Source of the DNA: Porticoccaceae bacterium
Lineage (GTDB): Bacteria > Pseudomonadota > Gammaproteobacteria > Pseudomonadales > Porticoccaceae
Assembly (NCBI GenBank): GCA_012960115.1
Contig: DUBX01000042.1
Location: 23,364 to 87,363, forward strand
Direction of reading: 5' to 3'
DNA length: 64,000 nt
Made by a program: the position numbers and the translations under genes. Positions 19,197 through 28,537 of the stretch are shown piece after piece (the stretch's first letter is position 1; the number at the start of each line of letters is the position of its first letter). The notes below the pieces were generated by a model that did no database searches, had not been told where the DNA came from, and was given only the letters and a program-made list of their open reading frames with translations.

Positions 19197-19751
19197 TTAC
19201 TGTATTTGTGAAACCTGCATCGGCATGCGGTCGGTTATATCAAAAAGTGTGTATGACAAAGTAACGGTATTGACGCTGACGGGTAAGTCAGGATCAAGAA
19301 CAAACACAACGGCTAGTTCGGCCTGCTCACCAGCGCTCAGCGGCTGATTGTTAAAACAAAAACATTCTGTCTTGTGAAAGTAGTCTGCAGCATTATTGGG
19401 CAACACATTAGGTATTGCCTGCGCAACCATGTCATTACCCGTTTTATTACGCGCATAAAATGTGATCTCGCGTGACTCACCGGGATGAACAAACACCTTG
19501 TGCTCTGTGGGATAAAAGTCCCAAGGCATGGTGGCATTGTTGGTCGCCACAAACTGTACTTCCACCTTGCGAGAAGTATCTATCGTTACTTCATTGACAG
19601 TGTAGGCGCCGCCAGTCTTGCCTCCAATCCCTGTGATCTCACAAAAAAGGTCATAGATCGGAGGCAACACAAATATTGCAAAGGCAAACATTGCCCCAGC
19701 ACCCATCAACAGCTTAATTAGTAAGCCACGATGTATTGATGTTCTACTCAT
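19197..19751 (-). CDS. ctaG: CtaG/Cox11 copper chaperone for CuB
   Basis: 184-aa membrane-anchored protein with one N-terminal TM and a periplasmic Ig-like domain carrying the copper-binding motif ECFCFNNQ. It delivers copper to the CuB centre of subunit I. It lies between coxA (18 nt) and coxC (13 nt) in the same operon. Confidence 0.95.
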   Translation of the reverse strand: MSRTSIHRGLLIKLLMGAGAMFAFAIFVLPPIYDLFCEITGIGGKTGGAYTVNEVTIDTSRKVEVQFVATNNATMPWDFYPTEHKVFVHPGESREITFYARNKTGNDMVAQAIPNVLPNNAADYFHKTECFCFNNQPLSAGEQAELAVVFVLDPDLPVSVNTVTLSYTLFDITDRMPMQVSQIQ

Positions 19752-19769
19752 CTTTACCCTTAACCTCTA

Positions 19770-21326
19770 CTACTTGACAACAGGTGGTGTTGAGAAAGTA
19801 TGAAATGGTGCCGGAGTAGGTACTGTCCATTCCAAACCTTCGGCGCCTTCCCAAACTTGAGGGTCGTCAATTGGCTTACCCCAACCGATGGTTCGGATAA
19901 CGTTGTACAAGAACAACAACTGGGCTCCGCCATACAAAAAAGCACCAATGCTTGACACCATATTCCAATCCGCAAATTGCAGGCCATAATCAGAATATCG
20001 GCGCGGCATGCCAGCTAAGCCCAAAAAGTGCTGAGGCATAAAGGTAATATTAAACGCGATAAAGGCAATCCAAAACTGCACTTTGCCCATGGTTTCATCG
20101 TACATTCTGCCGCACCATTTAGGCAGCCAATAATAGACTGCAGCCGTGCCACTAAACACCGCGCCGGCTACCATAACGTAGTGGAAATGAGCCACGACGA
20201 AGTAGGTGTCATGGTACTGAGTATCAGCAGCCGCAATCGACAGCATCACCCCGGTAAATCCACCGAAGGTAAACAAAATCACAAAAGCAATACTAAACAG
20301 CATCGGTGTTTCAAAAGTCAGAGCACCTTTGTACATGGTGGTGATCCAATTAAACACTTTGACGCCTGTTGGAACCGCAATCAGCATCGTCGCGTACATA
20401 AAGTACAGCTCGCCAGCAATCGGCATGCCCACAGTAAACATGTGGTGAGCCCAAACTATAAATGACAGAAAGGCGATGGAGGCTGTGGCATAAACCATTG
20501 AAGAATAACCAAACAGCGGCTTGCGGCTAAAGGTTGGAATGATCTGCGAAACCACACCAAAAGCAGGCAAGATAATAATATAGACTTCAGGGTGACCAAA
20601 GAACCAGAACACATGCTGGAACAGAACCGGATCGCCGCCGCCAGCAGCGTCGAAGAAGCTAGTGCCAAAGTTGATATCCATCAGCATCATAGTGACAGCG
20701 CCTGCCAACACGGGCATTACCGCGACTAACAAAAACGCAGTGATCACCCAAGTCCAAACAAACAACGGCATCTTCATATACGTCATACCCGGTGCGCGCA
20801 TATTCATCACGGTAGCAATAATATTAATCGAGCCCATGATTGAAGAAGCACCCATCATATGAACACCAAAAATGAAATAATTAACCGTGTCGGGTGCGTA
20901 GGTTGTCGATAGCGGGGCGTAGAACGTCCAACCAAAGTTGGGCCCACCGCCTTCCATAAACAATGTAGAGGTCAGCATGGCAAACGCAAAAGGTAAAATC
21001 CAAAAGCTTAGGTTATTCATCCGCGGCAAAGCCATATCCGGAGCGCCGATCATCATCGGAATCATCCAGTTAGCTAATCCAACAAAGGCCGGCATAATCG
21101 CGCCAAAAACCATCACCAGCCCATGCATGGTGGTCATTTGAACGAAAAACTCTGGCTTAATCAACTGCATTCCTGGCTGGAATAATTCCGCCCGAATAAC
21201 CATTGCAAAAAACCCGCCAAGCAGAAACATGGCAAAACTAAACCACAGGTATAGGGTGCCTATATCTTTATGATTGGTACTGAAAAGCCAGCGACTAAAA
21301 AAGTTTTGTGAGGGACCGTGAGCCAT
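19770..21326 (-). CDS. coxA: Cytochrome c oxidase subunit I (A1-type heme-copper oxidase)
   Basis: 518 aa, 12 TM helices. The low-spin heme ligands are in TTMHGLVM and in HFHYVMVAG, which also holds the high-spin ligand. The CuB ligands are in FFGHPEVYI and VWAHHMF. The Glu in PEVYI ends the D-channel and TGVKVFNW supplies the K-channel Lys, both marks of an A1 proton-pumping oxidase. Reduces O2 to water at the inner membrane. Second gene of the operon after coxB (12 nt). Confidence 0.98.
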   Translation of the reverse strand: MAHGPSQNFFSRWLFSTNHKDIGTLYLWFSFAMFLLGGFFAMVIRAELFQPGMQLIKPEFFVQMTTMHGLVMVFGAIMPAFVGLANWMIPMMIGAPDMALPRMNNLSFWILPFAFAMLTSTLFMEGGGPNFGWTFYAPLSTTYAPDTVNYFIFGVHMMGASSIMGSINIIATVMNMRAPGMTYMKMPLFVWTWVITAFLLVAVMPVLAGAVTMMLMDINFGTSFFDAAGGGDPVLFQHVFWFFGHPEVYIIILPAFGVVSQIIPTFSRKPLFGYSSMVYATASIAFLSFIVWAHHMFTVGMPIAGELYFMYATMLIAVPTGVKVFNWITTMYKGALTFETPMLFSIAFVILFTFGGFTGVMLSIAAADTQYHDTYFVVAHFHYVMVAGAVFSGTAAVYYWLPKWCGRMYDETMGKVQFWIAFIAFNITFMPQHFLGLAGMPRRYSDYGLQFADWNMVSSIGAFLYGGAQLLFLYNVIRTIGWGKPIDDPQVWEGAEGLEWTVPTPAPFHTFSTPPVVK

Positions 21327-21338
21327 TTAAGTTACTCC

Positions 21339-22481
21339 CTATTGGCTTTGTTTGAAGTTAAGAACGTCGATTGGCTGAACGATATCACCGACATCGTTAC
21401 CCCAAGCATTACGCTCATAATGCACAACAGCGGCAATCTCAACTTCTGAGAGCTGCTCTGCAAAAGACTGCATGGCAGAACCGGCGACACCGTCAATAAG
21501 AATACCGATATGTCCTTCTGCTAGCCCTAATGCGATAGGACTATCTTTCAGTGCGGGGAATACTCCCTCAATGCCTTCGCCGTTGGCTTGGTGACAGCCT
21601 GCACAGGAGCGGCCATAAACTTCTTCGCCTTTGACCATTAGCTCGTCAAAAGTCCATTGCTTACCAATAGTAGAAGCGTAGAGCGCTGCCTCTTCTTTCT
21701 TCCCTGCCAGCCATGCCTCATATTCAGCTTCTTCTTTGACCTCAACGACTACGGGCATGAAAGCGTGGCCCAAGCCACACAGCTCGGTGCACTCACCAAC
21801 ATAGGTTCCGGGTTGGTCAGTCTTAGCCCAGGCCGCGGTAAAAAGACCTGGCACAGCGTCTCTCTTGACGCCAAAATCAGGCACCCACCAGCTATGGATA
21901 ACATCGTTACCCGTGATTAAAAAGCGAACTTTTTTATTGGTAGGAATAACTAGGGGCTGGGTTACTTCACGGAGATAATGCTCACCCTTTGGAGCGCGCC
22001 CATAAATCTCGTCCTGCGATGTGCGAAGCTCACTCATGAACTTAACGCCCTCACCGATATACTCATACTGCCATTTCCACTGATATCCAGTCACTTTTAT
22101 GTCAATATCAGGATTTTCAGTGTCATAAACTTTGAGGAGCGCCGTCGTAGCTGGCACTGCCATCACAATCAGAATGAGCGCAGGTATGACGGTCCAAAGT
22201 ACCTCAACCACCAGATTCTCATGGAAATTTGCGGCCGTGACGCCTCTGGATTTGCGGTGGGCATACATAACATAGAACATAAAGCCAAACACAAGAACAC
22301 CGATGACCGTACAGATCCATATCATGATCATGTGAATGTCATAAGCCGCCTGGCTAACTTCGGTAACTCCTCGGGGCATATTAAGTTGCCGCGTCGCGCT
22401 CTCTGCGCTAACGCTTCCCGCGAGTAACAAACTCGAGGGACTCAGCAAACCCAAGAAAAGCGCTTTCGCTCTTTTCATCAT
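21339..22481 (-). CDS. coxB: Cytochrome c oxidase subunit II with fused cytochrome c domain (caa3-type)
   Basis: 380 aa: a signal peptide, two TM helices, a cupredoxin domain and a C-terminal cytochrome c domain. The CuA site is GECTELCGLGHAFM. The extra domain (about 285-380) has the heme motif SCAGCHQ, with a distal Met probably in GSAMQSF, making this a caa3-type oxidase that can take electrons through its own heme c. I prefer ATG 22481, which has GGAG 9 nt upstream, over the ORF-track ATG 22496 with no SD. It is the first gene of the oxidase operon; the 195-nt upstream gap should hold its promoter. Confidence 0.94.
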   Translation of the reverse strand: MMKRAKALFLGLLSPSSLLLAGSVSAESATRQLNMPRGVTEVSQAAYDIHMIMIWICTVIGVLVFGFMFYVMYAHRKSRGVTAANFHENLVVEVLWTVIPALILIVMAVPATTALLKVYDTENPDIDIKVTGYQWKWQYEYIGEGVKFMSELRTSQDEIYGRAPKGEHYLREVTQPLVIPTNKKVRFLITGNDVIHSWWVPDFGVKRDAVPGLFTAAWAKTDQPGTYVGECTELCGLGHAFMPVVVEVKEEAEYEAWLAGKKEEAALYASTIGKQWTFDELMVKGEEVYGRSCAGCHQANGEGIEGVFPALKDSPIALGLAEGHIGILIDGVAGSAMQSFAEQLSEVEIAAVVHYERNAWGNDVGDIVQPIDVLNFKQSQ

Positions 22482-22676
22482 CACTTCATTCTCCATGGTA
22501 ATTCACAAAATACGGTTATTTCATACTTTTAACGCAGGCCTTCCATCTAACCCATCTGCTCGCGCGGCGCGATTGTACCAAACAAAGGTACGTTTCACTA
22601 GCGTGAATGGGGTCAAATTTAATAGAACGTGACTGCGTCGTATTACTCTTCAACTTGGGATTGATTATCCGCCGCC

Positions 22677-22919
22677 TCACTCCTTAAGGTCGAGAATTTT
22701 TACCGGACTAATCTGTTGGTCAATTTCATCTTTACTGAGATTAACTCGCGTTTGAATTTCTCTTGGCGACGACGAAATCCGCATTTCATCTTTAAAGCCG
22801 CAGCTAACACACTCCCGAAAATTGACTCCGCCCTCAGAAAAAGCCTGAAGTTTATCCATAACAGCGCACTTGGGGCAGGTAACACCGGCAATAAATCTTT
22901 TTTTAGTTGAAAAAACCAT
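22677..22919 (-). CDS. yheV: YheV-family zinc ribbon protein
   Basis: 80 aa from ATG 22919. A double CxxC zinc ribbon (GVTCPKCAVMD and RECVSCGFKDEM) follows the family start STKKRFIAG. The ORF-track extension upstream lacks family similarity. Function in the family is unknown. It is divergent from the carbonic-anhydrase-like gene with only 34 nt between starts, so the two promoters must overlap. Confidence 0.82.
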   Translation of the reverse strand: MVFSTKKRFIAGVTCPKCAVMDKLQAFSEGGVNFRECVSCGFKDEMRISSSPREIQTRVNLSKDEIDQQISPVKILDLKE

Positions 22920-22953
22920 CACATTATCTTCACAATAGGGAACTCTATTATAT

Positions 22954-23517
22954 ATGGCATTGTTCAATATGGATCACTCTATTCGCTCTCACAGGGGAAT
23001 TTCTCCTAATCTCGGCCTTCGAGTTTATGTCGACCCCGCTGCAACTGTTATTGGTAACGTTTGTTTGGGAGACGACGTGTCTGTTTGGCCTGGGGCAGTT
23101 ATTCGTGGCGACATGCACTCTATTAGTGTTGGCGCACGATCCAATATTCAAGACAATGCGGTGCTACATATTACGCATGCCTCTGATTTCAATCCTGCAG
23201 GCTGGCCGCTAAGTATTGGTGAGGACGTTGTTGTCGGTCATCGAGCAATCCTTCATGGCTGCACTTTAGGTAACCGGATTTTGGTGGGTAACGGCGCTAT
23301 TGTAAATGATGGGGCAATCGTAGAAGACGAAGTAATCATTGGCGCTGGATGCATGGTGCCGCCAGGAAAAACACTCACTAGTGGTTTCGTCTATGTTGGC
23401 AATCCTTGCAAACCGCTACGTGAGATCAACGAAAAAGAGAAGTCCTTTTTTAGCTACTCTCCCTCCAATTACGTGAAATTAAAAAACCAGTATTTACTAG
23501 AGCGTGAGCAAGGCTAA
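22954..23517 (+). CDS. yrdA: Gamma-carbonic-anhydrase-like left-handed beta-helix protein
   Basis: 187 aa with hexapeptide repeats (VIGNVCLGDDVSVWPGAVIR and similar) forming a left-handed beta helix. Metal-ligand histidines are visible in AVLHITHAS and VVGHRAILHG, matching the three-His site of the gamma-CA fold. Its partner genes aroE and hemF lie next door, as often seen for yrdA. Many such proteins show no carbonic anhydrase activity, so the reaction is unproven. Its stop is 3 nt from the convergent stop of aroE. Confidence 0.88.
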   Translation: MALFNMDHSIRSHRGISPNLGLRVYVDPAATVIGNVCLGDDVSVWPGAVIRGDMHSISVGARSNIQDNAVLHITHASDFNPAGWPLSIGEDVVVGHRAILHGCTLGNRILVGNGAIVNDGAIVEDEVIIGAGCMVPPGKTLTSGFVYVGNPCKPLREINEKEKSFFSYSPSNYVKLKNQYLLEREQG

Positions 23518-23520
23518 ATG

Positions 23521-24342
23521 TCAAAGCGTGTTTCGTAAAGCCTTAAGCACCTCGGTGGTGCTCGGTCGCACTCCCCGCCATGAGTAGAACGACTCAGCGG
23601 CCTGCCCAACTAACATTCCCAAACCGTCTGACGCTATCGCGCCGCCGTTTAACGCCCACTGAACAAAGGGCGTTGGCGAAGAACCGTACATCATGTCATA
23701 GCAGGCAGAACCTTCAGCCCCAATTAAACTCTTCGGCAAACTAAGCTCCGATCCATGAAGGCTCGCGCTGGTGCCATTAATAATCAGATCAAACTCTTGC
23801 CCATCTAGCATCTCCAGACTACAGCCCAATAAATAGCCCAACTCGGCAAAATCTTGGGACAGCTTAAGCGCCTTGCTCAGCGTTCTATTTGCAATCACAA
23901 CATGCTGGGGCTGCTGCGCTAAAAGTGGCTCCAAAATACCTTTAACGGCACCTCCGGCGCCTAACACCAGAACTCGCTTAGCTTTTATTGGCCAGTTCAG
24001 CTGATTTACAATATCTCCCACTAGGCCAACACCATCAGTGTTATCTCCAAGCACAGTGCCACCAGGTTGCATGGTCAGCGTATTTACCGCACCCGCTAAT
24101 GACGCTCTTTTGGTTTTATTGGGCGCATAATCAAAGGCGTCCAGCTTGAACGGAACCGTAACATTTAAGCCCTTGCCGCCATTAAGAAAAAAATCGTCTG
24201 CTGCTACAGTGAAATTATTTTCCTCGACCAACTGAGAAGCATACTCCATCTGTTGGCCAGCCTGCTCAGCAAACATTTGATGAATCATAGGCGATCGAGT
24301 GTGGGCAATAGGGTTTCCAAAAACCGCGTATTTATCTATCAT
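23521..24342 (-). CDS. aroE: Shikimate 5-dehydrogenase
   Basis: 273 aa, NADP-dependent reduction of 3-dehydroshikimate to shikimate in aromatic amino acid synthesis. The substrate site is NPIAHTRSPMIH; the catalytic Lys is in NVTVPFK and its partner Asp in GDNTDGVGL. The dinucleotide site is VLGAGGAVKG. ATG 24342 is preferred over 24351: AGGA lies 9 nt upstream and the ATG overlaps the hemF stop by one base (TGATG), so the two are translationally coupled. Confidence 0.95.
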   Translation of the reverse strand: MIDKYAVFGNPIAHTRSPMIHQMFAEQAGQQMEYASQLVEENNFTVAADDFFLNGGKGLNVTVPFKLDAFDYAPNKTKRASLAGAVNTLTMQPGGTVLGDNTDGVGLVGDIVNQLNWPIKAKRVLVLGAGGAVKGILEPLLAQQPQHVVIANRTLSKALKLSQDFAELGYLLGCSLEMLDGQEFDLIINGTSASLHGSELSLPKSLIGAEGSACYDMMYGSSPTPFVQWALNGGAIASDGLGMLVGQAAESFYSWRGVRPSTTEVLKALRNTL

Positions 24343-25247
24343 CAAACCCATTCCTGCTGAATTAAATATTTATCATAAAGCTCCGCTTCATCGGAGCCCG
24401 GCTCTGGTGACCAGTCATAATCCCAGCGCACCAATGGCGGTAGGGACATTAAAATTGACTCTGTGCGGCCGTCACTTTGAAGACCAAACAAGGTGCCCCG
24501 ATCATGAACCAGATTAAACTCCACGTACCTGCCACGGCGATAAAGTTGAAATTTTCGCTCTCTTTCCCCATAAGCCTCCTTTCGTCGACGTTGGAAAATA
24601 GGCATGTAAGCGGATGAAAAGCTGTCGCCAACGCTACGCATAAGAGCAAAGCTCTGATCAAATCCAAGCTCGTTAAAATCATCAAAGAATAAGCCGCCAA
24701 TCCCCCGCGGCTCCCTTCGGTGAGGCAAGTAAAAGTAATCGTCACACCATCTCTTTAACCGAGGATAGAGCTCCATCGAAAATGGATCACAGGCTTTCTT
24801 GGCTGTGCTGTGCCAATGCCGACAATCCTCATCGTTTCCATAATAGGGGGTAAGGTCGTAACCCCCGCCAAACCACCATACCGGATCAGCGCCCTCTTTC
24901 TCTGCAATAAAAAACCGGACATTAGCATGCGCGGTCGGGACGTAGGGGTTTTGTGGGTGTATGACTAAAGAGACGCCCATGGCCTGCCAGCTTCGCCCCG
25001 CTAGTTCGGGCCTGCTCTGGCTGGCTGTAGGAGGTAATTGATCACCATACACATGAGAAAAGTTCACCCCTACTTTCTCAAAATCAGTGCCATCCGCAGC
25101 GACCCTGCTCCGGCCACCGCCACCCTGGTCACGTGTCCAGTTATCTTCACGCCAGGCAACACTATCCTCAGCCTGCAATGCCGAACAAATGTCGTCTTGC
25201 AACCCGAGTAAATAGTCCTTCACTTTTTGTTTGTCGATTGTGTCCAT
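24342..25247 (-). CDS. hemF: Oxygen-dependent coproporphyrinogen III oxidase
   Basis: 301 aa. Aerobic decarboxylation of coproporphyrinogen III to protoporphyrinogen IX in heme synthesis. Family motifs are [37 protein letters not shown], the DDYFYLPHR segment and [12 protein letters not shown]. Standard length. It is coupled to aroE downstream, and tsaC stops 1 nt upstream of its start, indicating one operon. Confidence 0.96.
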   Translation of the reverse strand: MDTIDKQKVKDYLLGLQDDICSALQAEDSVAWREDNWTRDQGGGGRSRVAADGTDFEKVGVNFSHVYGDQLPPTASQSRPELAGRSWQAMGVSLVIHPQNPYVPTAHANVRFFIAEKEGADPVWWFGGGYDLTPYYGNDEDCRHWHSTAKKACDPFSMELYPRLKRWCDDYFYLPHRREPRGIGGLFFDDFNELGFDQSFALMRSVGDSFSSAYMPIFQRRRKEAYGERERKFQLYRRGRYVEFNLVHDRGTLFGLQSDGRTESILMSLPPLVRWDYDWSPEPGSDEAELYDKYLIQQEWV

Positions 25248-25248
25248 T

Positions 25249-25818
25249 CTATCCTAGCCGAATTACCCCTCCAGTTAGTAAGTCTCTGATCTCACTTTCT
25301 TTCGTTGCCAATCCAATCTCGCCGGCAGTCTGAAAATCTATGTCTTTGCCAAAATAATCTTGTACTTTATGCCCTGTGGCGGCCGCCGGCAAACTTTGCG
25401 GGTTTGCCGAGGTTGAGACAATCGGCCCACCAAATAAATCACAAAGTGCCGCCGCCAGTGGGTGCTTAGTCACGCGCAGAGCAATGGTATTATGTCGGCC
25501 AACAATCCAACGCGGGGCGGAGCCATTATGAGGTACTAGCCATGTCGTCGGCTTAACTCGGTTGTCGCTGAAACGATCGAGCTGGTGTTGGTTCAGTCCC
25601 TGGAGTAGAGACTCAAACTGAGGGGCCTCGCTGGCGATCAAGATCAGTCCTTTATCGACATGACGGTTCTTTAAACGAAGGATTTTTTCTACGGCTACTT
25701 CAGACCAAGGGTCACACCCCAAGCCCCAGACAGCTTCCGTAGGATAGGCAACTACACCCCCTTTTTTAAGGACCTGTGTCGCCTGGACGATTTGAGCGTG
25801 GTCGCTCCATTCACTCAC
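25249..25818 (-). CDS. tsaC: TsaC/YrdC-type threonylcarbamoyl-AMP synthase
   Basis: 189 aa. Makes threonylcarbamoyl-AMP from Thr, bicarbonate and ATP for t6A37 in tRNA. The YrdC fold is shown by [16 protein letters not shown], the basic [14 protein letters not shown] and [11 protein letters not shown]. Short TsaC form without a C-terminal Sua5 domain. It follows purE by 7 nt and precedes hemF by 1 nt. Confidence 0.94.
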   Translation of the reverse strand: MSEWSDHAQIVQATQVLKKGGVVAYPTEAVWGLGCDPWSEVAVEKILRLKNRHVDKGLILIASEAPQFESLLQGLNQHQLDRFSDNRVKPTTWLVPHNGSAPRWIVGRHNTIALRVTKHPLAAALCDLFGGPIVSTSANPQSLPAAATGHKVQDYFGKDIDFQTAGEIGLATKESEIRDLLTGGVIRLG

Positions 25819-25825
25819 AAGGTAA

Positions 25826-26332
25826 TCAACTGTTTTTCAGCTTTTCCTGAAGGGCGACATCTTTTGCGATAATCGCCGCAGCGTTAGCTGCACGTTCATC
25901 AATCAATTTTTGATGCATTTCAGGATCAGAAGCGCCGATAATTTGAGCTGCCAAGTAGGCTGCGTTTTTTGCCCCCGCCTTACCAATAGCTACCGTTGCT
26001 ACAGGTATGCCACCCGGCATTTGCACCGTTGAGAGGAGCGCGTCGAGGCCATCTAGCGACCCGTTAATAGGAACACCAATAACTGGCTTTAATGTCGTCG
26101 CGGAAACCGCTCCAGCTAAATGTGCGGCCATTCCCGCCGCACATATAAAGGCAACACATCCTCGAGCATCAGCGTCTGTTACAAAGCTGTGGGTGGCTTC
26201 GGGCGTACGATGCGCGGAAGTCACTTTAACCTCAAAAGGAATATCAAACTTTTTCAAAATCTCAAAGCTAGCTTCCATAACCGGCAAGTCGGAATCAGAG
26301 CCCATTAAAATCGCAACAAAAGGTTTGTTCAT
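25826..26332 (-). CDS. purE: N5-carboxyaminoimidazole ribonucleotide mutase
   Basis: 168 aa. Converts N5-CAIR to CAIR in purine synthesis (class I PurE). The N-terminus MGSDSDLPVM, the catalytic SAHRTPE and AAGMAAHLAG are diagnostic. ATG 26332 gives the family start; the ORF-track extension does not. The usual partner purK is not adjacent; purE instead heads tsaC-hemF-aroE. Confidence 0.95.
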   Translation of the reverse strand: MNKPFVAILMGSDSDLPVMEASFEILKKFDIPFEVKVTSAHRTPEATHSFVTDADARGCVAFICAAGMAAHLAGAVSATTLKPVIGVPINGSLDGLDALLSTVQMPGGIPVATVAIGKAGAKNAAYLAAQIIGASDPEMHQKLIDERAANAAAIIAKDVALQEKLKNS

Positions 26333-26471
26333 AACGTTATTCACTTTACTAATAATTCCGCAGACTACCGCAACCACTGGCGATGTGCAACCATATGAGG
26401 CGCGCTATTCTGCTGTAGGTGACTGAAATTTTGGCAACCTCGAGCTCTGGTGAATCCAATTGCCCTAGGAA

Positions 26472-26696
26472 TTAAACTAGCCTCTGGTAAAACCCATTTT
26501 CATTGGCTATTGTATTTTTCAATTCCAGGGCAACCAAAATTTGAGAGAGCTTTGCTACCGACCACGGGCTAAAATGCATAAGCTCATCCAAAACAATAGG
26601 CTCGTACCCTAAAATTTCAAGGGCTTGATGCTCCTCATCTGTCAATATTTTGGACGCAACCGGAGGCGCAGCTATGGGGCTTTGAATTGAAGTCAT
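26472..26696 (-). pseudogene. dprA: DprA remnant: only the C-terminal winged-helix domain
   Basis: 74 aa from ATG 26696. The segment LGYEPIVLDELMHFSPWSV and the ending NGFYQRLV match the C-terminal winged helix of DprA, the RecA loader for transforming DNA. The large Rossmann domain (about 290 residues) is gone. The position is exactly where full-length dprA lies in Pseudomonas, between the LysM gene and tsaC, and the start is only 10 nt after the LysM stop. A single internal deletion that kept the start region and the reading frame explains it. The frame is intact and uninterrupted, so a short protein may still be made, but it cannot bind ssDNA as DprA does. Confidence 0.75.
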
Positions 26697-26706
26697 GCCC
26701 AAAGAT

Positions 26707-27750
26707 TTAGTCTTCTGGACTTTTCAAGATGTCTCCTGCCTGAACTGGACTTACCGCTTTCATTACTATGGCATAGGCCATTTTTTTGTAAATAGAAAGT
26801 ATGACGGCAAGGCCAATGCGCCTATCAAGTAACTGAACAGTTAGAGATCCTTGATCATCCTGCACTGCTTTCCCTGGACTAAATATATTCAAGATATCTC
26901 CAACTTGGACTCCCGACTGCTTGCTCTTATTAATCGCAATAATGTCCATTTGCCCGGCAAACAGCGTCATGTTTTCAACGGCTACAACGTGCCCTTCAAT
27001 GCTTTGAACAGGCGCTTTAGGAGAAATCTTTTCCAGCAGGATGGTTTGTTGCGTCCCCAGAATTTTATCTCCCCGGGGGAAAGCTTGTTTTGCTGAAATG
27101 GCCTTTAAAGTCGCGATCCCCTCATCTTGTCTGGCCAGATGAGCCTCACCGAGATGCGACAGCCTCACTCCAAGAACATCTCTGGTAATAGGGTCTAGGT
27201 AGTCATCCTCTTGGCGAAAGACGCCATATTCGGCGTCCTGCATCGTGGCCAAAGTATAAAATTCGTCATTCAAGCCAATCAACATTTGATCTTCAGCACC
27301 TGACAAAATAGAAGGCGCGGTGTTTACTTCAGAAAATGACCTAAACTGAGCGTAAGTTAAGAAACGGTTGATTACTGCTAAGGGCACTACCTCGTTAGCA
27401 GACACGTGCGGCAGATATTTAATTTCAGGCGAAAGCTTACGGTTGCGCACCAGCGTAAGGCGAGGGGCGCCACCCACAAATTGAAGGATAATTAAATCCC
27501 CTGGATAGATCAGGTGGGGGTTCTCGATTTGTGCGTTTTCATGCCATATTTCTGGCCACTTCCATGGGTGCTTTAAAAATTGACCCGATATGTCCCACAG
27601 AGTATCCCCCTTAACAACAGTGTATTGTTGCCGTGCAGTCTCTTTTATCAAATCACTTTCTAGTTTTGCCGCGACTACATCTTGTCCAACCGCTGTCACC
27701 AAGGATGAAAGGAAAAGGAAATATATAAATAAACTTCGATGAGCCTTCAC
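26707..27750 (-). CDS. LysM-domain periplasmic protein, TsaP-like
   Basis: 347 aa with a signal peptide (HRSLFIYFLFLSSLVTAVG). A LysM peptidoglycan-binding domain is at about 42-90 (YTVVKGDTLWDISGQFL ... IYPGDLIIL). The remainder resembles TsaP, which anchors the type IV pilus secretin PilQ to peptidoglycan. No pilus genes are in the window, so that link rests on family and on the conserved position beside dprA and opposite def. Confidence 0.85.
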   Translation of the reverse strand: MKAHRSLFIYFLFLSSLVTAVGQDVVAAKLESDLIKETARQQYTVVKGDTLWDISGQFLKHPWKWPEIWHENAQIENPHLIYPGDLIILQFVGGAPRLTLVRNRKLSPEIKYLPHVSANEVVPLAVINRFLTYAQFRSFSEVNTAPSILSGAEDQMLIGLNDEFYTLATMQDAEYGVFRQEDDYLDPITRDVLGVRLSHLGEAHLARQDEGIATLKAISAKQAFPRGDKILGTQQTILLEKISPKAPVQSIEGHVVAVENMTLFAGQMDIIAINKSKQSGVQVGDILNIFSPGKAVQDDQGSLTVQLLDRRIGLAVILSIYKKMAYAIVMKAVSPVQAGDILKSPED

Positions 27751-28027
27751 AGTTGTGGCCTTAGGATTTAATGAGTACGTTAGACGGTTTCCGAAACGGT
27801 AGCATTAATAACGCTTTATTTTTGTGAACTGCGTCACTTCCCAGATCTAAGCGTTTTCAGCCCTACAGCACATGGATCCGCGAGCCCCTTTCCAACCAAC
27901 CGCCCCAGGTATTAGTACCCTCGCAATAGATTTTCAATGTGCTTTCATCTTCATTTTAGTGCTAATCATGTATACTAACGGCGGTAACCCTATCAACAAA
28001 TGTAGTGGCACTCAGAATAGTGAATTC

Positions 28028-28525
28028 ATGGCTATACTAGACATTCTTCAGTATCCAAATCCACGATTGCGCATTAAGGCCTCGCCGGTAAAAGGGGTAG
28101 ATGACTCGATCCGTTGTCTGGTGGACGATATGCTGGAAACGATGATCGCTTCTGATGGTATTGGCTTAGCAGCCTCTCAGGTAGACGTGCATCAGCGTGT
28201 CATCGTCATGGACTTGACTGAAGACCGCTCTCAACCTAGAGTCTTCATTAATCCTGAAATCGAGGTCCTAGATGAAAGTACAGGATCGTATGACGAAGGC
28301 TGCCTCTCTGTTCCAGGCTTTTATGAAACTGTAGACCGTCCAATTCATGTCATGATTTCTGCTTTGGATCGTGACGGGAATGCCTTCAAAGAAGAGGCTT
28401 CCGGACTTTTAGCCATTTGTATACAGCACGAAATTGATCACCTAGAGGGAAAATTGTTCGTCGACTATCTTTCCCCTTTGAAGCGACAAATGATCCGTAA
28501 AAAGATGAAGAAACAGCTGGCATAG
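28028..28525 (+). CDS. def: Peptide deformylase
   Basis: 165 aa. Removes the N-formyl group from nascent proteins, with Fe2+ at the active site. The three motifs are [16 protein letters not shown] and [14 protein letters not shown] 28028 gives the family start [14 protein letters not shown]; the 52-codon upstream extension in the ORF track is not part of the family. It is first in def-fmt-rsmB-trkA-trkH, 12 nt before fmt, and divergent from the LysM gene across a 277-nt gap. Confidence 0.96.
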   Translation: MAILDILQYPNPRLRIKASPVKGVDDSIRCLVDDMLETMIASDGIGLAASQVDVHQRVIVMDLTEDRSQPRVFINPEIEVLDESTGSYDEGCLSVPGFYETVDRPIHVMISALDRDGNAFKEEASGLLAICIQHEIDHLEGKLFVDYLSPLKRQMIRKKMKKQLA

Positions 28526-28537
28526 GATGTATGTAAA

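Noticed and set aside
20028-20465. 145-aa plus-strand ORF
   Set aside because: Antisense shadow of coxA; composition follows the codon pattern of the real gene and shows no family features.
27872-28027. 52-residue N-terminal extension of peptide deformylase
   Set aside because: Not part of the family; the internal ATG 28028 matches the conserved start.
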